A stretch of 6,185 nucleotides of DNA from Gammaproteobacteria bacterium UBA3532. GTDB taxonomy: Bacteria; Pseudomonadota; Gammaproteobacteria; Enterobacterales; UBA3532. Of the stretch, positions 1 through 5,319 are shown piece by piece. Both the position numbers and the translations under genes were made by a program. Below the pieces are notes generated by a model. The model was given only the letters and a program-made list of their open reading frames with translations, searched no databases and was not told where the DNA came from. Positions within the stretch are counted from its first letter, which is position 1, and each line of letters opens with the position of its first letter. Where the stretch lies: NCBI GenBank assembly GCA_002376965.1, contig DFOV01000405.1, positions 1-6,185 on the forward strand, read 5' to 3'.

Positions 1-362
1 ACGCAGGCTCGATATTCTCCTGTGTGCGTGTTACCAATATATAGGCTTGTTAGAAACTGGACGCACTGACCAGAAAATTGGGTGAGTTGCTTTATGGCAT
101 TATCTCTTCCTCCCGGCTTTCCTAAAATGCAGCTATCGAGACATGCTACCTGGTCAGATGTGATGACTAAAACTTCTTCTGAATACTGGCTGGAAATTGC
201 CTGGTATTTTTCTCTGGCGAGCCGTGTTACCAAGTCACGAGGAGGCTCATTATAAATACGGGATTCATCAATATCAGGAGATAAGGTATCAAATTGGGGA
301 ATCAACTTGGACAAAAGAGATTTTCTATATGGGGAGCTTGAACCTAATACTATCTTTTTCAT
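1..362 (-). CDS. yceF: Maf family nucleotide pyrophosphatase, YceF type (partial, C-terminus beyond left edge)
   Basis: Reading the minus strand from an ATG at 362-360 gives 120 codons with no stop before the left edge, so the C-terminal part (roughly 70 residues in the family) is missing. The N-terminus MKKIVLGSSSPYRKSLL is the Maf signature: the S8-S10 loop, P11 and R13 that bind the nucleotide triphosphate. D32-E33 follows, then the catalytic S69-D70-Q71 and the G81-K82-P83 motif. Maf proteins hydrolyse non-canonical or modified nucleoside triphosphates to monophosphate and pyrophosphate in the cytoplasm; the YceF subgroup prefers 7-methyl-GTP. The subgroup call rests on resemblance to E. 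coli YceF and on the position divergent from yceD, which is the E. coli arrangement. A weak AGG (372-370) lies 7 nt before the start. The substrate is inferred from the family; the family assignment itself is secure. Confidence 0.93.
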   Translation of the reverse strand, partial: MKKIVLGSSSPYRKSLLSKLIPQFDTLSPDIDESRIYNEPPRDLVTRLAREKYQAISSQYSEEVLVITSDQVACLDSCILGKPGGRDNAIKQLTQFSGQCVQFLTSLYIGNTHTGEYRAC

Positions 363-398
363 TTTTTAGCCTGTACAATACGCGCCTATTTTGCATGG

Positions 399-430
399 TT
401 GCCAACCTTGCCGGTATCAGAGCATATTAT
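399..430 (+). promoter_or_regulatory. Candidate sigma70-type promoter for the yceD-fab operon
   Basis: A -35-like TTGCCA (399-404) is followed by an AT-rich -10 region at 423-430, read either as CATATT with an 18-bp spacer or as TATTAT with a 20-bp spacer. It is the only plausible rightward promoter pair in the 97-bp gap upstream of yceD. It overlaps the leftward yceF promoter candidate. The spacing is not ideal, so this is tentative. Confidence 0.3.
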
Positions 431-445
431 TCGCTTTGCTGTCAA
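416..445 (-). promoter_or_regulatory. Candidate sigma70-type promoter for yceF
   Basis: On the minus strand a perfect -35 TTGACA (445-440) is followed after 18 bp by TCTGAT (421-416), a 4/6 match to the -10 box. An extended -10 TGC (424-422) lies immediately before it. The predicted start near 409 would give a leader of about 47 nt before the yceF ATG. This is by-eye matching only. Confidence 0.4.
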
Positions 446-459
446 TGGAGTAAGCCTAA

Positions 460-963
460 ATGAGCACCGTTCCTAAGAACGTAGACTATCGACATTGGTG
501 TGATTTAAATAAAAGCATCGAGGCGACAGTTGATACAGACGAAGCTACTTTGTCTGGAGGTGCCAAACTGGCGCGTCCCGTTGAGCTTGAGATCACGTGT
601 TCGCGATATAAAAGGTTAGGTCGGTTAAAGCTGCATATAGTGACTTCGGTAATATTGGAATGTCAGCGGTGTCTTGAGCCTTTTGAATTTGGTATCGATG
701 CATCCATAGAGGCGTTCCTTGTTGGCGAACACGAAATAGAATATGTTGATGATGACGAAGACTATCTGGTTCACAACTCAGAAGGTTGTATCGATATTAT
801 CAAGATAGTTCAGGATGAGATAGAATTGGTTTTGCCTATGGTGGCTAAGCACCCCGACGAGCAATGCCAGCCGAAAACTGTATTTGGTGAGCTTCATCCA
901 GAAGCGAAGTCAGAAAGCGACAACCCCTTCGCTGTTCTGACAGATTTAAAGAAAAGAACTTAG
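460..963 (+). CDS. yceD: YceD / DUF177 family protein, 23S rRNA accumulation factor
   Basis: A 167-residue protein, close to the E. coli YceD length of 173. The family's conserved middle is visible as [10 protein letters not shown], with the C68-x-x-C71 pair. It is followed by the acidic stretch [13 protein letters not shown] and a third cysteine, C136, then VFGELHPEA and the C-terminal [11 protein letters not shown] block, which closely match E. coli. YceD is a cytoplasmic protein needed for normal 23S rRNA levels; its molecular activity is not settled. The cysteine pattern hints at metal binding, which is inference. GGAG at 447-450 lies 9 nt before the ATG. The gene sits 17 bp upstream of rpmF, the near-universal partner of this family, and is probably the first gene of the operon. 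Confidence 0.93.
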   Translation: MSTVPKNVDYRHWCDLNKSIEATVDTDEATLSGGAKLARPVELEITCSRYKRLGRLKLHIVTSVILECQRCLEPFEFGIDASIEAFLVGEHEIEYVDDDEDYLVHNSEGCIDIIKIVQDEIELVLPMVAKHPDEQCQPKTVFGELHPEAKSESDNPFAVLTDLKKRT

Positions 964-980
964 ATACCAGGAGAACTGAG

Positions 981-1151
981 ATGGCTGTTCAACAAAATCG
1001 TAAAACTCGTTCAAAACGTGATATGCGACGTTCACACGACGCATTAAGCGGACCAACCCTTTCGGTTGACGCAACCAGCGGTGAGACACACCGCCGTCAC
1101 CACGTAACGGAAGACGGCTACTATCGCGGTCGTAAAGTCGTAGAAAAGTAG
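981..1151 (+). CDS. rpmF: 50S ribosomal protein L32
   Basis: A 56-codon gene that encodes [20 protein letters not shown] at its N-terminus and ends with [12 protein letters not shown], the L32 sequence almost as in E. coli (57 residues). L32 is a small, very basic protein of the large ribosomal subunit near the peptidyl transferase centre region. As in other proteobacterial L32 proteins it lacks the zinc-ribbon cysteines found in many Gram-positive homologues; there is no cysteine at all here. AGGAGA (969-974), 6 nt before the ATG, is the strongest type of ribosome binding site in this part of the operon, fitting a highly expressed ribosomal protein. It lies 17 bp after yceD and 25 bp before plsX. 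Confidence 0.97.
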   Translation: MAVQQNRKTRSKRDMRRSHDALSGPTLSVDATSGETHRRHHVTEDGYYRGRKVVEK

Positions 1152-1173
1152 TTGTAGCAATTATTTGCTGTAA
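1152..1173 (+). other. Hairpin filling the rpmF-plsX gap
   Basis: The 22 bases directly after the rpmF stop can fold into a 9-bp stem (1152-1160 with 1165-1173) around a TTAT loop. The core AGCAA/TTGCT is perfect and is extended by two G-U wobbles and two A-U pairs. The stem is AT-rich and therefore weak. It ends 3 nt before the plsX ATG, exactly where a Shine-Dalgarno sequence would be expected, and there is no T tract to make it a terminator. The pairing is seen in the sequence; a regulatory role is inference. Confidence 0.45.
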
Positions 1174-1176
1174 ATA

Positions 1177-2157
1177 ATGCGCTTTGCTGTGGATGTCATG
1201 GGGGGAGACTACGGTCCAGAACCCTTGGCATCGGCGGCTGTCAAATTTGCTCAGAACCATCCGACTATTGAGCTGCTGGTTGTTGGCGATGCCGAAAAAC
1301 TAACATTCCAGACACGCGAAGCAATCGAGCAGTGTTCGTCTATTTCCCTCCTTTCCCATAAATGTTTTGTATCCCAAGAGCTGTCTGCTACTTCGCTAGT
1401 GCGTCGAAAACAGCAAACCTCGCTGCAAATTGCACTTGATCAATTACAAATAAATGCCTGTGATGTTTTGGTGACACCAGCGAACACTGGGGCGATTGTT
1501 GTTTGTAGTAAAAAGTCTTTGGGCTTTTTTCACCAGCTCAAACGACCTGCGCTGATTGGTCAGATTCCTCATGTCAATCCTGCATTACCATGCTTTATGC
1601 TCGACTGTGGAGCTTCGCTGGCCTCGGATATTAAACGATTAAAAGAGCTGTATTGGTTGGGGATTGCTTTTTATCAAGCTTACACTGGTCAAGATCCGCA
1701 GGTAGGCTTGTTAAATGTTGGAGAAGAGATTACTAAAGGGGACAGGCAGGCTCGTTCATTTACAATGTGGCAAGAAAAAGTCAATGATCTCTATTTTAAT
1801 GGCAATGTTGAAGGCAAAACTCTTTTTACTGGCGATAACCAACTGATTGTTACCAACGGCTTCGCCGGGAACCTTGTGCTTAAGTCGCTTGAGGGGCTAG
1901 GAGCCTTGTTTTTTGAGATGATTCAAAGTTGTCACGCAGATGGTAAGGATGCGTTGTTGAAGGAAATGTCTAGAAAATTGGACAAGGATCAATATAATGG
2001 TGCTCTTTTGGCTGGGGTGAACGGTTTGGTGGTAAAAAGTCATGGAGGAGCCTCTGAAAGGGCTTTTTATTCGAGTCTTTGCCGAGCCAAGGCGTTTTGC
2101 GAGAAAAATGTTTTGAAGCAGTTGTCAGATAACTGGCTTCAAATGGTAAAAGGTTAG
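1177..2157 (+). CDS. plsX: Phosphate acyltransferase PlsX (divergent)
   Basis: PlsX converts acyl-ACP and inorganic phosphate to acyl-phosphate and free ACP, feeding glycerol-3-phosphate acylation at the membrane surface. The family signature is present: N-terminal [17 protein letters not shown] at 103-106, LD-x-GA at 142-146, GLLNVGEE at 177-184, [13 protein letters not shown] at 228-240 and [10 protein letters not shown]...[13 protein letters not shown] at 271-297. At 326 residues it is some 30 shorter than E. coli PlsX; part of the difference is a missing basic segment before the DQYNGA motif. Several usually invariant positions differ: SAGNTGA is TPANTGA, LGAN is CGAS and DGFTGN is NGFAGN. 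Nine cysteines is high. The ATG at 1177 is forced by an in-frame TAA at 1171-1173, and the next ATG (1198) would cut into the MGGD motif. No Shine-Dalgarno sequence is visible. Family membership is clear; full activity is less certain. Confidence 0.93.
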   Translation: MRFAVDVMGGDYGPEPLASAAVKFAQNHPTIELLVVGDAEKLTFQTREAIEQCSSISLLSHKCFVSQELSATSLVRRKQQTSLQIALDQLQINACDVLVTPANTGAIVVCSKKSLGFFHQLKRPALIGQIPHVNPALPCFMLDCGASLASDIKRLKELYWLGIAFYQAYTGQDPQVGLLNVGEEITKGDRQARSFTMWQEKVNDLYFNGNVEGKTLFTGDNQLIVTNGFAGNLVLKSLEGLGALFFEMIQSCHADGKDALLKEMSRKLDKDQYNGALLAGVNGLVVKSHGGASERAFYSSLCRAKAFCEKNVLKQLSDNWLQMVKG

Positions 2158-2164
2158 TGAGTTG
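2148..2164 (+). promoter_or_regulatory. Ribosome binding site deciding the TTG start of fabH
   Basis: AAAAGG (2148-2153) lies inside the last codons of plsX, 8 nt before the TTG at 2162. An in-frame TAA at 2147-2149 closes the frame upstream and no ATG or GTG intervenes. The first in-frame ATG downstream (codon 26) would delete the conserved GTGSYLPE region, so TTG is the only good start. The plsX stop is just 4 bases upstream, pointing to translational coupling. Confidence 0.75.
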
Positions 2165-3124
2165 ATATACGCTAAAATTAAGGGTACTGGCAGTTACTTG
2201 CCTGAAAAAGTATTGACCAATCAAGATTTGGAAGAGATGGTTGATACTTCTGATGAATGGATTGTCGAACGAACGGGAATACGTACGCGACATATTGCTG
2301 CTGAACATGAAAGCTGCTCATCAATGGCCGAACAAGCTGCGCGAAATGCGCTTGAGGCTGCAGATATAGATCCTGCCGATCTCGATCTTATTCTCGTTGC
2401 GACCGCAACGCCTGACAAGGTTTTTCCCAGTAGTGCCTGCTTATTACAAAAACGTTTAGGCATTGCTGGATGTCCAGCATTTGACTTATCTGCGGCGTGT
2501 TCAGGCTTTGTGTATGCCTTGGATGTTGCCGATAAATACATTCGCTCTGGCGCTGCGAAAAACGTTCTTATTGTCGGCAGTGAGATTTTATCAAGGTATG
2601 TAGACTGGAAAGACCGTACCACCTGCGTGCTTTTTGGTGATGGTGCTGGAGCTGTTGTTCTACAGGCAAGCACTGAGCCGGGAATTTTGGCAAGTCACAT
2701 GGCCTCTGACGGACAGTACGAAGAATTGCTTTATGCTAACAATCCCTTTGGCGGAGCAGAAGGATTGCGCGACGACAACTTTATTCGCATGAAAGGTAAT
2801 GAAGTTTTCAAAGTGGCAGTCAAAACGCTGAGTGCGTTAGTTGATGAAACGTTGCGAAAAACAGAGCTGACCGCAGACGATATTGACTGGCTGGTTCCTC
2901 ATCAGGCCAATATTCGAATTATTCAGGCCGCCGCTAAAAAGCTTAAATTACCTATGGAGCGCGTGGTGGTTACAGTGGAAACACAGGGTAACACCTCAAG
3001 CGCCAGCATTCCGCTCGCCTTGGATAAGGCAGTTAGAAGCGGACAAATTAAGCCTGGACAAAATTTGTTACTTGAAGCCTTTGGCGGTGGATTCGTATGG
3101 GGTGGTGTTCTCATTCGATACTAA
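2162..3124 (+). CDS. fabH: 3-oxoacyl-ACP synthase III (KAS III)
   Basis: FabH begins each fatty acid chain by condensing acetyl-CoA with malonyl-ACP to acetoacetyl-ACP, with loss of CO2. The 320-residue product aligns along its whole length with E. coli FabH (317). Visible landmarks are [13 protein letters not shown] at 8-20, [13 protein letters not shown] at 28-40, the active-site cysteine C113 in DLSAACSGF, the glycine-rich [10 protein letters not shown] at 158-167, H247 in WLVPHQAN, N277 in GNTS and the C-terminal [11 protein letters not shown]113, H247 and N277 form the complete Cys-His-Asn triad. The start is TTG, preceded by AAAAGG. A gap of about 100 bp follows before fabD. Nothing suggests loss of function; the primer preference (acetyl versus longer or branched) cannot be read with confidence. 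Confidence 0.97.
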   Translation: MIYAKIKGTGSYLPEKVLTNQDLEEMVDTSDEWIVERTGIRTRHIAAEHESCSSMAEQAARNALEAADIDPADLDLILVATATPDKVFPSSACLLQKRLGIAGCPAFDLSAACSGFVYALDVADKYIRSGAAKNVLIVGSEILSRYVDWKDRTTCVLFGDGAGAVVLQASTEPGILASHMASDGQYEELLYANNPFGGAEGLRDDNFIRMKGNEVFKVAVKTLSALVDETLRKTELTADDIDWLVPHQANIRIIQAAAKKLKLPMERVVVTVETQGNTSSASIPLALDKAVRSGQIKPGQNLLLEAFGGGFVWGGVLIRY

Positions 3125-3132
3125 CCGGTTCG

Positions 3133-3162
3133 TTGACAACCTTATAAGCATGAGATTGTAAG
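3133..3162 (+). promoter_or_regulatory. Weak candidate promoter upstream of fabD
   Basis: A perfect -35 TTGACA (3133-3138) is followed after 18 bp by TGTAAG (3157-3162), a 4/6 match to the -10 box. It lies just after the fabH stop, in one of the two longest gaps inside the operon (102 bp), and could give extra transcription of fabD-fabG-acpP. The -10 box is poor and overlaps the AAGAAT repeat block, so this is speculative. Confidence 0.27.
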
Positions 3163-3209
3163 AATGCGTCAGGTTGCAAGAATACGGTGAGTCATAAGAA
3201 TATTGTTAA
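3156..3209 (+). repeat. Degenerate 18-bp tandem repeat, three units
   Basis: AAGAAT occurs at 3160-3165, 3178-3183 and 3196-3201, exactly 18 bp apart. The first two units are the most alike: TTGTAAGAATGCG (3156-3168) and TTGCAAGAATACG (3174-3186) differ at 2 of 13 positions. The third keeps TAAGAAT only. The block occupies half of the fabH-fabD gap and ends before the fabD ribosome binding site. It could be a decayed tandem duplication or a set of protein binding sites; no known operator consensus is recognised. Confidence 0.5.
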
Positions 3210-3214
3210 GTAGA

Positions 3215-3229
3215 GAGGAAGTGGATATG
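3215..3229 (+). promoter_or_regulatory. Ribosome binding site deciding the ATG start of fabD
   Basis: GAGGAAG (3215-3221) stands about 6 nt before the ATG at 3227. A TTG at 3203 is in the same frame and would add eight residues, but it has no ribosome binding site, and FabD proteins normally begin only a few residues before FVFPGQGSQ. Confidence 0.8.
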
Positions 3230-4147
3230 GCGATTGCCTTTGTTTTTCCAGGGCAGGGTTCGCAAAGCGTAGGAATGCTTGGTGACTTGGTTGAAACGGT
3301 TCCAGCTATTGGCGAAACATTCGCTGAAGCCAGTGAAGCCCTTGGGTTGGATTTGTGGGATATTGTACAGAACAATCCTGAAGACAAGTTGAACCAAACC
3401 GAATATACCCAGCCTGCTTTATTATCAGCCAGTGTTGCACTATGGCGAGCATGGAGCGCAAACAGCAAGGAGCAGGTTGCGTTTATGGCGGGACATAGTC
3501 TTGGGGAATATTCTGCGCTCACTTGTAGTGGTGTGATTGATTTTGCTGATGCGGTAAAGTTAGTGCGCTTACGTGGTCAGTTGATGCAGCAGGCTGTGCC
3601 CGGCGACGTTGGTGCTATGGCTGCTATACTTGGACTGGAAGACGCTCAGGTTATTGAAATTTGCAAAGATGCTTCGGATGATGATTCATCTGTTGAGGCG
3701 GCAAACTTCAATACACCCGGTCAGGTTGTCGTAGCTGGTCATGCAAGTGCCGTTGATCGCGCCGTTGCCTTGGCGAGCGAAAAAGGAGCTAAGAAAGCGA
3801 TGAAGCTGGCAGTAAGTGTGCCAAGTCACTGCTCATTAATGAAGCCAGCGGCAGAGAAGCTAGAAAACGCATTAGCTGGCATTACCTTTTCTTCTCCAAA
3901 TATCCCTGTGGTTAATAACGTTGATGTTCGTTGTGAGTCGGACGTTGATGCCATACGAGCTGCTCTGGTTCGCCAGCTGTATTGTCCTGTACGTTGGGCG
4001 GAATCGGTACAATGGTTGCTAACCCAAGACGTTGAAAGTTATGTTGAATGTGGTCCAGGAAAAGTACTTGCTGGGTTAATTAAACGTATTAATCGCCGCT
4101 CGCCTGTTGTGAATGTGGCGAGCTATGATGGATTTATAACTGACTAA
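3227..4147 (+). CDS. fabD: Malonyl-CoA:ACP transacylase
   Basis: FabD moves the malonyl group from malonyl-CoA to the phosphopantetheine of ACP, supplying the extender unit for FabH and FabF. From the ATG at 3227 the protein has 306 residues against 309 in E. coli. Key elements are FVFPGQGSQSVGM at 5-17 with the oxyanion-hole Gln10, GHSLGEYSAL at 89-98 with nucleophile Ser91, R116 in VRLRGQLMQ that binds the malonyl carboxylate, FNTPGQVVVAGH at 161-172, and SVPSHCSLMKPAA at 197-209 with catalytic His201. The C-terminal VECGPGKVLAGLIKR block is intact. All catalytic residues expected for an active enzyme are present. The gene ends in tandem stops (TAA at 4145 and again at 4148), with fabG starting 15 bp later. 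Confidence 0.97.
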   Translation: MAIAFVFPGQGSQSVGMLGDLVETVPAIGETFAEASEALGLDLWDIVQNNPEDKLNQTEYTQPALLSASVALWRAWSANSKEQVAFMAGHSLGEYSALTCSGVIDFADAVKLVRLRGQLMQQAVPGDVGAMAAILGLEDAQVIEICKDASDDDSSVEAANFNTPGQVVVAGHASAVDRAVALASEKGAKKAMKLAVSVPSHCSLMKPAAEKLENALAGITFSSPNIPVVNNVDVRCESDVDAIRAALVRQLYCPVRWAESVQWLLTQDVESYVECGPGKVLAGLIKRINRRSPVVNVASYDGFITD

Positions 4148-4162
4148 TAAAGGGTACACTTT

Positions 4163-4906
4163 ATGTCTTTAGAGGGGAAAGTTGCACTGGTAACAGGAGC
4201 CAGTCGTGGGATAGGTAAAGCCATTGCTTTAGCGCTAGGAGAGTCTGGCGCAATAGTCATTGGTACTGCGACATCAGGTAAGGGGGCTGAGAATATCTCA
4301 GAATACTTGGCTGATAATGGTATCAAAGGTAAAGGGCTGGCTTTAGATGTCGCTGATGACCAGTCAGTTGAGCAGGTTATCAAGAGTATCAATGAAGATT
4401 TTGGAGCCGTTCAAGTTCTAGTAAATAACGCCGGCATAACGCGCGATAATCTGTTGATGCGTATGAAGGCTGAGGAGTGGGATGCGATACTTAATACAAA
4501 TCTTACTTCGCTTTATCGCGTCAGCAAGTCGTGTTTGCGCGGTATGATGAAAGCGCGCTGGGGTCGAATTATCAATGTCGGCTCAGTGGTTGGCGCTAGT
4601 GGAAACCCTGGCCAAGCTAACTACTGTGCTGCTAAAGCGGGTGTTGTAGGGTTTTCTAAGTCACTTGCACAAGAAATTGGCAACCGTGGCATCACCGTAA
4701 ATGTGGTTGCCCCCGGTTTTATCGATACCGATATGACCAAAGAATTACCTGATGCTCAGAGAGACGCTTTATTAGCTAAAATTCCAGCGGGTCGTCTTGG
4801 GCAGGCCACGGAAATTGCTGCTACAGTTAACTTTCTAGCGTCAGATGGCGCTGCTTATATTACCGGTGAAACTATTCACATTAACGGTGGAATGTACATG
4901 GCCTAA
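4163..4906 (+). CDS. fabG: 3-oxoacyl-ACP reductase
   Basis: FabG reduces 3-ketoacyl-ACP to (R)-3-hydroxyacyl-ACP with NADPH, the first reduction of each elongation round. The 247-residue product is a classical short-chain dehydrogenase of the usual FabG size. It shows the Rossmann cofactor motif TGASRGIG (11-18), LDVAD at 61-65, NNAG (88-91), N113 of the catalytic tetrad, S141 in INVGSVVG, Y154 and K158 in YCAAK, the PGFIDTDMT substrate/cofactor loop at 184-192 and the C-terminal HINGGMYMA. Arg15 in TGASRG fits the NADP preference of the family. AAAGGG (4149-4154) lies 8 nt before the ATG, overlapping the second fabD stop. Many short-chain dehydrogenases look alike, but the position between fabD and acpP and the full match to E. 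coli FabG make this call firm. Confidence 0.97.
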   Translation: MSLEGKVALVTGASRGIGKAIALALGESGAIVIGTATSGKGAENISEYLADNGIKGKGLALDVADDQSVEQVIKSINEDFGAVQVLVNNAGITRDNLLMRMKAEEWDAILNTNLTSLYRVSKSCLRGMMKARWGRIINVGSVVGASGNPGQANYCAAKAGVVGFSKSLAQEIGNRGITVNVVAPGFIDTDMTKELPDAQRDALLAKIPAGRLGQATEIAATVNFLASDGAAYITGETIHINGGMYMA

Positions 4907-4920
4907 TTGGGTAGGGGAAT

Positions 4921-5000
4921 GCGGGTAATTTTTACTTGCAACTTTGGAAGATTTCAATAAACTAAGCCCGCGATGCAAACCATCGCTTCATTACGGGAGA
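4921..5000 (+). promoter_or_regulatory. acpP leader with a hairpin and competing pairings at the ribosome binding site
   Basis: GCGATG (4970-4975) and CATCGC (4981-4986) form a perfect 6-bp stem around a CAAAC loop. CCCG (4967-4970) can also pair with CGGG (4994-4997), part of the CGGGAGA ribosome binding site, stacking on the CGATG/CATCG stem and covering the site. Alternatively CCCGC (4967-4971) can pair with GCGGG (4921-4925), leaving the ribosome binding site free; this upstream segment would be present only on transcripts that read through from fabG. The complementarities are seen directly. A switching role is inference. Confidence 0.4.
4936..4963 (+). promoter_or_regulatory. Weak candidate promoter for acpP
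   Basis: TTGCAA (4936-4941) and TAAACT (4958-4963) are separated by 16 bp, each a 4/6 match to the sigma70 boxes. Separate transcription of acpP is known in E. coli, where ACP is needed in large excess over the enzymes, and the 103-bp fabG-acpP gap leaves room for it. The box matches alone would not be convincing. Confidence 0.3.
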
Positions 5001-5009
5001 ATTAATCAA

Positions 5010-5246
5010 ATGAGTAATATCGAAGAGCGTGTAAAAAAGATCATTGTTGATCAACTAGGTGTTAAAGAAGACGAAGTGACTGCAGAAGCGTCTTTTGTTG
5101 ACGATTTGGGTGCGGACTCTCTTGACACTGTAGAGTTAGTTATGGCTCTTGAAGAAGAATTCGATACTGAGATTCCGGATGAGGAAGCTGAGAAAATTAC
5201 CACCGTTCAGGCGGCGATCGACTATATCGTTTCTCACCAAGAATAA
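5010..5246 (+). CDS. acpP: Acyl carrier protein
   Basis: A 78-residue, highly acidic protein matching E. coli AcpP along its whole length, nearly identical from [15 protein letters not shown] to [11 protein letters not shown]. Ser37 (counting Met1) in GADSLD is the 4'-phosphopantetheine attachment site, and the following helix [14 protein letters not shown] is the docking surface for the Fab enzymes and PlsX. AcpP carries the growing acyl chain in the cytoplasm. The start is the ATG at 5010, with CGGGAGA (4994-5000) 9 nt upstream. The frame stays open to a TTG at 4944, but that would add 22 unrelated residues, and the [12 protein letters not shown] start matches the family exactly. The gene is flanked by a structured leader and a strong hairpin, both consistent with expression set apart from its neighbours. 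Confidence 0.98.
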   Translation: MSNIEERVKKIIVDQLGVKEDEVTAEASFVDDLGADSLDTVELVMALEEEFDTEIPDEEAEKITTVQAAIDYIVSHQE

Positions 5247-5253
5247 GCTTCAA

Positions 5254-5279
5254 GACCAATAGCACTGATGCTATTGGTC
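5254..5279 (+). terminator. Perfect 11-bp hairpin after acpP (partial terminator or mRNA stabiliser)
   Basis: GACCAATAGCA (5254-5264) and TGCTATTGGTC (5269-5279) are exact reverse complements around a CTGA tetraloop, starting 8 nt after the acpP stop codon. The next bases, GTATTCCCATCC, contain no run of T residues, so a canonical rho-independent terminator is unlikely. The hairpin could cause limited attenuation before fabF, or protect the 3' end of acpP mRNA after processing. The structure is certain; the function is open. Confidence 0.6.
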
Positions 5280-5319
5280 GTATTCCCATCCTAATTAGAT
5301 TCCTGCTAAAGGAGAGCAA

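Noticed and set aside
197..463. Rightward 88-codon open frame whose TGA overlaps the yceD ATG (ATGA), resembling a coupled upstream gene
   Set aside because: It lies mostly antisense to yceF, whose minus-strand reading gives the unmistakable Maf motifs. The rightward peptide resembles no family I know and its start has no ribosome binding site.
1054..1068. CAACC-CTTTC-GGTTG hairpin inside rpmF
   Set aside because: A 5-bp stem within codons for a conserved L32 segment; such short stems are expected by chance and nothing else marks it as functional.
946..1260. Leftward 104-codon open frame across rpmF
   Set aside because: It is antisense to L32, which is recognised residue by residue, and spans into plsX and yceD. 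It is a shadow of conserved coding sequence.
2221..2673. Leftward 150-codon open frame inside fabH
   Set aside because: The complementary strand encodes the conserved FabH core including the active cysteine. The leftward product is Ser/Ala/Arg-rich with no recognisable motif.
3203..3226. In-frame TTG extension of fabD by eight codons
   Set aside because: It has no ribosome binding site, while the ATG at 3227 has a well-spaced GAGGAAG and yields the normal FabD N-terminus.
5291..5298. CTAATTAG palindrome upstream of fabF
   Set aside because: An 8-bp AT-rich palindrome is common by chance, does not match an operator I recognise and has no promoter boxes around it.
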